64,000 nt of DNA. It comes from Bacteroidales bacterium (GTDB lineage: Bacteria; Bacteroidota; Bacteroidia; Bacteroidales; Tenuifilaceae). Location: the NCBI GenBank assembly GCA_020636835.1, contig JACJXC010000005.1, positions 248,001 to 312,000 of the forward strand, in the 5' to 3' direction. The translations under genes were made by a program, and so were the position numbers. The notes beneath the pieces were generated by a model. It made no database searches and was not told the origin of the DNA. It saw nothing but the letters and a program-made list of their open reading frames with translations. Shown one piece after another: positions 62,463-64,000 of this stretch; position 1 is the stretch's first letter; the number at the start of each line of letters is the position of its first letter.

Positions 62463-63755
62463 TTATAAACTCCAGTAGTTAAACCCCTTGATCTTATGCC
62501 GAAATATGCCCTTAACATCAACAAAAACGCACCCTTTTGACGCATAAGTGTTGAACCATGCATCAGTAAGAGCAACGTACTGATCGTGACTAACCGCAAC
62601 AATAATTGCATCGTAAAGCCCAGTAGGTTCAGTGGCCATATCAAAACCATACTCCTCCTTAACCTCATGGGCATCGGCAAAGGCATCAACCACATCTATT
62701 TTATCGATACCAAAGGACTGTAACTCTCTAAAAATATCAACCACCTTAGAGTTGCGTATATCGCTCACATTCTCCTTAAAGGTAACACCCATAATTAGGA
62801 CACGAGCATCCTTGGGATTCTTATCCGCTGCAATAATCTTTTTAACAGTTTGTTTGGCCACATAACCACCCATTGAATCGTTGATAAATCGGCCCGCACT
62901 GATAATTTGAGGATGATAGCCCAACTCCTTGGCCTTGTAAACAAGGTAGTACGGATCAACCCCAATGCAGTGCCCACCAACCAACCCGGGGAAAAATTTA
63001 AGAAAATTCCATTTGGTACCAGCGGCCTCCAAAACCTCAAAAGTATTAATTCCCATACGGTTGAATATAATTGAGAGCTCGTTCATAAAGGCAATGTTAA
63101 TGTCGCGCTGGGTATTCTCAATAATCTTAGCGGCTTCGGCTACTTTTATGGAGCTGGCACGATGAATGCCTGCCCGAATAATCAACTCGTAGGTTTTAGC
63201 AATCTCCTCGGCCGATTCGGGATCACAACCCGAGGTAATCTTTTTGATTGAAGTTAGAGTATGCTCTTTATCGCCGGGGTTTATCCGTTCGGGCGAAAAT
63301 CCCACCTTGAAATCGGTTAGATACTTTAAGCCCGATAACTCCTCCAGCAAAGGCACGCAATCCTCCTCGGTACAACCAGGGTAAACCGTTGACTCATATA
63401 CCACATAATCGCCTTTTTTCAGCACCTTACCTACTGTTCTAGTAGCGGCAAGCAGAGGGGTTAAGTCGGGCAAATTATGCTCATCAATTGGAGTGGGAAC
63501 TGCAACCACAAAAAAAGTAGCCTCTCTTAACTCATCGAGGCTCGCGGTAAACTTAATATCACAACCATCAAAAGCATTGGATTCCAACTCACGGCTGGGA
63601 TCGATACCTTTTTTCATCAACTCTACCCGCTCGGGCTTGATATCGAAACCAATTACCGATAATTTGCGGGCAAACTCAAGGGCAATAGGCAATCCCACAT
63701 AGCCCAAACCAATCACGGCGAGTTTGTTTTTTTTGGCAACTAAATCCTGGTACAT
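62463..63755 (-). CDS. UDP-N-acetylhexosamine 6-dehydrogenase (WbpA/TviB family)
   Basis: A 430-residue nucleotide-sugar dehydrogenase. LAVIGLGYVGLPIALEFARK is at residues 12-31, with VAVPTPID, VYESTVYPGCTEEDCVP, then FSPERINPGDKEHT and the catalytic Cys in GLVGGHCIGVDPYYL, as in the WecC/WbpA/TviB group acting on UDP-GlcNAc or UDP-GalNAc. The next gene upstream encodes a WbpB-type enzyme, which suggests UDP-GlcNAc to UDP-GlcNAcA as the first step towards a 2,3-diamino uronate. It is 10 bases downstream of that gene. Confidence 0.92.
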   Translation of the reverse strand: MYQDLVAKKNKLAVIGLGYVGLPIALEFARKLSVIGFDIKPERVELMKKGIDPSRELESNAFDGCDIKFTASLDELREATFFVVAVPTPIDEHNLPDLTPLLAATRTVGKVLKKGDYVVYESTVYPGCTEEDCVPLLEELSGLKYLTDFKVGFSPERINPGDKEHTLTSIKKITSGCDPESAEEIAKTYELIIRAGIHRASSIKVAEAAKIIENTQRDINIAFMNELSIIFNRMGINTFEVLEAAGTKWNFLKFFPGLVGGHCIGVDPYYLVYKAKELGYHPQIISAGRFINDSMGGYVAKQTVKKIIAADKNPKDARVLIMGVTFKENVSDIRNSKVVDIFRELQSFGIDKIDVVDAFADAHEVKEEYGFDMATEPTGLYDAIIVAVSHDQYVALTDAWFNTYASKGCVFVDVKGIFRHKIKGFNYWSL

Positions 63756-63765
63756 ACTTTAGCGA

Positions 63766-64000
63766 TTAAATAATATTTTTACAGAAAGGATGGTAATCAC
63801 CCACCAAGCCTATTTCGGCCGAATTTCGAATAGTATAAACTGTTTGTATTGAGTTTTTGGCATCGGCCAAACCGAAACCATTTCCGGCAAGTATTTCGCG
63901 GTAGCTGTGGGTATGCAGATCGGTAAAACCCTCGCTAAACTCCAACTCCTCGTTACCAATGGTAATGGATCTATACGTGCGCTGCCCCTTGGCCTTGATA
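63766..64000 (-). CDS. C-terminal part of a Gfo/Idh/MocA-family oxidoreductase (WbpB/WlbA-like), truncated by the window edge
   Basis: The minus strand is open from base 64000 to the TAA at 63766-63768, giving 77 residues: GQRTYRSITIGNEELEFS, then FTDLHTHSYREILAGNGFG and LADAKNSIQTVYTIRNS. The LHTxSYxxILxGxGFGLxDAxxSI pattern is the C-terminal signature of UDP-N-acetyl-2-amino-2-deoxyglucuronate dehydrogenase (WbpB/WlbA). It oxidises UDP-GlcNAcA at C3, the step after WbpA; the order and 10-base spacing fit one operon. The N-terminal Rossmann domain is outside the window. Confidence 0.75.
   Translation of the reverse strand, partial: IKAKGQRTYRSITIGNEELEFSEGFTDLHTHSYREILAGNGFGLADAKNSIQTVYTIRNSAEIGLVGDYHPFCKNII

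Noticed and set aside
45300..64000. Insertion sequences or transposase genes in the polysaccharide locus
   Set aside because: No transposase-like frame or terminal inverted repeats were seen, despite the AT-rich cassette.
1..64000. CRISPR arrays, tRNA or rRNA genes
   Set aside because: No regularly spaced identical repeats, no cloverleaf-like sequence with the GTTCRANNC arm and no rRNA signature were noticed in the intergenic regions.

Overview
The window looks like chromosome from a member of the Bacteroidota, most likely order Bacteroidales or a close relative; I cannot name a genus. The case rests on several things. Many genes lack a Shine-Dalgarno sequence but have the Bacteroidota -7 promoter box TAnnTTTG upstream. 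There are typical Bacteroidota families: a DUF4369-type TlpA protein, a periplasmic tricorn-like protease, a GH3/beta-lactamase fusion, a PorE-like TPR/beta-propeller/OmpA protein and a TonB-dependent receptor. There is also a sodium-pumping methylmalonyl-CoA decarboxylase operon of the kind used in succinate/propionate fermentation. I see no tRNA, rRNA, CRISPR array, integrase or intact insertion sequence.

Positions 1-9 kb carry envelope and housekeeping genes: the end of an LTA-synthase-family phosphotransferase, an M50-like membrane protease, a late acyltransferase of the lipid A type, an M29-like aminopeptidase, and a minus-strand unit of ECF sigma factor, anti-sigma-like protein and secreted KYG-repeat protein. 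Positions 9.4-16.1 kb hold two large exported hydrolases transcribed divergently: a tricorn-type protease and a GH3-beta-lactamase fusion. Positions 16.3-21.0 kb are one operon, mce-mmdA-oadG(with lamin-tail domain)-biotin carrier-oadB, which converts methylmalonyl-CoA to propionyl-CoA while exporting sodium.

Positions 21-45 kb mix single genes and short operons: 5'-nucleotidase, queE, the PorE-like protein, speA, a TlpA-like thioredoxin protein, a hybrid histidine kinase, Hsp20, pyrB-pyrI, a DMT exporter coupled to a YigZ protein, an M28 peptidase, a multi-helix membrane protein, a cysteine-rich lipoprotein, a TonB-dependent receptor, galE and a Wzz-like protein. Most stand-alone transcripts end in clear hairpins, several of them bidirectional between convergent genes. 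The most unusual gene here is at 35.4-37.1 kb. It joins a membrane region resembling the S and T components of an ECF vitamin/metal transporter to a THEP1-like P-loop NTPase, and it is translationally coupled to a small membrane protein.

Positions 45.5-64 kb form a minus-strand surface-polysaccharide locus that runs off the right edge. From upstream to downstream it has: a WbpB-like dehydrogenase (partial), a WbpA/TviB-type UDP-HexNAc dehydrogenase, UDP-glucose dehydrogenase, a UDP-uronate 4-epimerase, rfbA, rfbB, a Wzx flippase, a Wzy-like polymerase, a glycosyltransferase, two tandem FdtA/QdtA-like ketoisomerases, a FemAB/GNAT-like acyltransferase, an FdtB-like aminotransferase, a second glycosyltransferase, a GNAT acetyltransferase, a second aminotransferase, an initiating sugar-phosphate transferase and a WaaL-like O-antigen ligase. 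rfbC and rfbD are absent from the visible part, so the dTDP branch probably makes a 3-amino-3,6-dideoxyhexose rather than rhamnose. The middle of the locus (about 46.8-57.8 kb) is visibly more AT-rich than the conserved precursor genes on its right, as in serotype-specific cassettes.
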